Positions 13,883 through 15,297 of a DNA stretch of 15,297 bases are shown here, in pieces. The stretch comes from Bacteroidales bacterium (GTDB lineage: Bacteria; Bacteroidota; Bacteroidia; Bacteroidales; UBA932), in contig JAFNUQ010000046.1 of the NCBI GenBank assembly GCA_017383945.1, forward strand, positions 1-15,297, given 5' to 3'. Under the pieces are notes generated by a model. That model had not been told where the DNA came from. It searched no databases and saw only the letters and a program-made list of their open reading frames with translations. A program made the position numbers and the translations under genes. Position 1 is the stretch's first letter; the number at the start of each line of letters is the position of its first letter.

Positions 13883-15292
13883 ATGGCAAGACACAAACTG
13901 GACTTAGTCCTCCCTAATATTGAAATTACCGCAGTTGCCGCAGAGGGCAAATGCGTCGCACACACCCCAGAAGGCCAGGTGGTATTTGTAGAATATGCTG
14001 TCCCTGGAGACGTTGTGGATGTGAGAGTTATAAAGAAAAAGAAGAATTTTATCGAAGGTCGCATTGAGCGGATTGTAAAGCCTTCAGAGCATAGATTGAA
14101 GCCTTTCTGCAAGCATTTTGGAATATGCGGTGGTTGCAAATGGCAGCTTCTCCCCTACGAAATGCAGCTTCAGGCCAAGCAAGATCAGGTATTTGACCAG
14201 CTCTCTCGCATTGGTCATCTGGAACTACCTGAGATCTCCCCTATCATAGGTTCAGACAAGACTGAATATTATCGCAATAAGTTGGAATTCTCGGCTTCTG
14301 ACAAGAGGTGGATACTCTCTGATGAGGATCCATCGCAAATCCCTGAAGATCAGCGTCAAGGACTTGGTTTCCATGTCAGCAAATTCTTTGATAAGGTTCT
14401 TGATATCGAGAAATGCTATCTCCAGGAAGAGCCTTCAAACTCTATCCGACTTTTTATCAAGGACTATGCACTTTCACATGGCATACCTTTCTACAATCTC
14501 AGAGAGAATACAGGTATCTTCAGAAATATGTTTGTCAGAACTACTGAAGATGGACAAGTTATGCTCATTATCTGTTTTGCATCTCACTTTGATGGTTTGG
14601 AGACAATGCTTGATGCAATTGCAGAAAAGTTCCCCCAGATCACTTCCCTATACTATATCATAAATCCTAAGCTCAACGATAGCATCTCAGATCTTGAGTG
14701 CTTTCTTTATAAAGGTGATGAAGCGATTTATGAAACTATGGAAGGACTCAGGTTCAAGATTGGTCCAAAATCATTTTATCAGACCAATGCACCACAAGCC
14801 TACAAACTCTATAGTGTAGCTCGTAACTTTGCTTCTCTCACTGGTTCGGAAGTCGTATATGACTTATATACTGGAACAGGAACGATTGCTCAGTTTGTGA
14901 GCTCAAAAGCAAGCAAAGTGATTGGTGTAGAGTATGTTCCAGAAGCAATCGAGGATGCAAAGACCAATACTCGTCTCAATGGAATCAACAATTGTGAGTT
15001 CTTTGCCGGTGATATGAAGGACATACTGACAGCTGACTTTATCAAGCATCACGGAAGACCTGATGTGATGATAGTAGATCCTCCAAGAGCAGGTATGCAT
15101 CCGGATGTGGTAAAGACAATTATGGATGCAGGCCCGGAGACAATAGTTTATGTGAGCTGCAATCCTGCTTCTCAGGCTAGAGATCTTGAATTGCTGTCTC
15201 CGTTATATAAAATTGTAGCAGTACAACCTGTAGATATGTTCCCTCATACTCATCACGTGGAAAATGTCTGCAAACTTGAACTTAAGAAATAA
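13883..15292 (+). CDS. rlmD: RlmD/TrmA-family RNA (uracil-C5)-methyltransferase
   Basis: A 469-residue enzyme that uses S-adenosylmethionine to methylate uracil C5 in RNA, in RlmD at 23S rRNA U1939. Domains in order: an N-terminal TRAM RNA-binding domain (about 6-66); a [4Fe-4S] site with C76, C82, C85 (FCKHFGICGGC) and C178 (IEKCYL); a central RNA-recognition domain; and a Rossmann methyltransferase domain with QTN (300-302), the SAM loop DLYTGTGTI, VDPPRAG (398-404), nucleophile C426 in VSCNP and E460 near the C-terminus. All key residues are present. Bacteroidetes often have more than one paralogue, so the exact target (rRNA or tRNA U54) cannot be assigned from this sequence. It is divergent from the phosphatase gene, and the window ends 5 nt after its stop. 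Confidence 0.92.
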   Translation: MARHKLDLVLPNIEITAVAAEGKCVAHTPEGQVVFVEYAVPGDVVDVRVIKKKKNFIEGRIERIVKPSEHRLKPFCKHFGICGGCKWQLLPYEMQLQAKQDQVFDQLSRIGHLELPEISPIIGSDKTEYYRNKLEFSASDKRWILSDEDPSQIPEDQRQGLGFHVSKFFDKVLDIEKCYLQEEPSNSIRLFIKDYALSHGIPFYNLRENTGIFRNMFVRTTEDGQVMLIICFASHFDGLETMLDAIAEKFPQITSLYYIINPKLNDSISDLECFLYKGDEAIYETMEGLRFKIGPKSFYQTNAPQAYKLYSVARNFASLTGSEVVYDLYTGTGTIAQFVSSKASKVIGVEYVPEAIEDAKTNTRLNGINNCEFFAGDMKDILTADFIKHHGRPDVMIVDPPRAGMHPDVVKTIMDAGPETIVYVSCNPASQARDLELLSPLYKIVAVQPVDMFPHTHHVENVCKLELKK

Positions 15293-15297
15293 TGTTG

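Overview
The window looks like a chromosomal segment of a Bacteroidetes bacterium, most likely of the order Bacteroidales. Three things point there. Several genes are preceded by the Bacteroidetes -7 element TAnnTTTG, once with a well-spaced -33 TTTG. Shine-Dalgarno sequences are mostly weak or absent. The gene families are typical of gut Bacteroidales: a GH43-like glycosidase, a secreted PepSY-like protein beside a two-component system, a large SNHRD-type acyltransferase and a long QueA. Genus cannot be fixed from this sequence.

Layout from left to right: (1) 1-623, the 3' end of a GH43-like glycoside hydrolase gene on the plus strand. (2) 620-3583, a minus-strand cluster read right to left: a YbaK/EbsC-type aminoacyl-tRNA deacylase, an OmpR-family response regulator, its sensor kinase (4-nt ATGA overlap), then a secreted PepSY-like protein. 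(3) 3656-4396, divergent from the deacylase, a fusion of a TIGR04076-type domain with an AlaX-type alanyl-tRNA editing domain; its 3' end overlaps by 45 nt a convergent secreted glycerophosphodiester phosphodiesterase gene (4352-5155). (4) 5236-6971, a minus-strand operon-like group: an XRE-type regulator, a degenerate class-2 dihydroorotate dehydrogenase homologue, and a PncC/CinA-C amidohydrolase. (5) 6972-7537, a 566-nt AT-rich intergenic region holding the regulator's probable promoter and a cluster of GTTAAC-type palindromes. (6) 7538-11728, a tight four-gene plus-strand operon: queA, an acyltransferase, a SprT-like metalloprotease and an Fsr-like MFS efflux pump. (7) about 11799-13347, an apparently intact IS3-family element whose two frames join through an A9 slippery run. 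(8) 13340-13813, a low-molecular-weight protein tyrosine phosphatase gene whose stop codon lies in the IS terminus. (9) 13883-15292, an RlmD/TrmA-family RNA uracil-C5 methyltransferase.

A recurring theme is tRNA and rRNA quality or modification: a Cys-tRNA(Pro)-type deacylase, an AlaX-type editor, QueA and an RlmD-like enzyme. No phage, CRISPR array, restriction system or secretion island is visible. I see no convincing wholly new system. The best candidates for novelty are the TIGR04076-AlaX fusion divergent from the YbaK deacylase, and the dihydroorotate dehydrogenase homologue that has lost its catalytic residues while staying in an operon under a probably self-regulated XRE gene.
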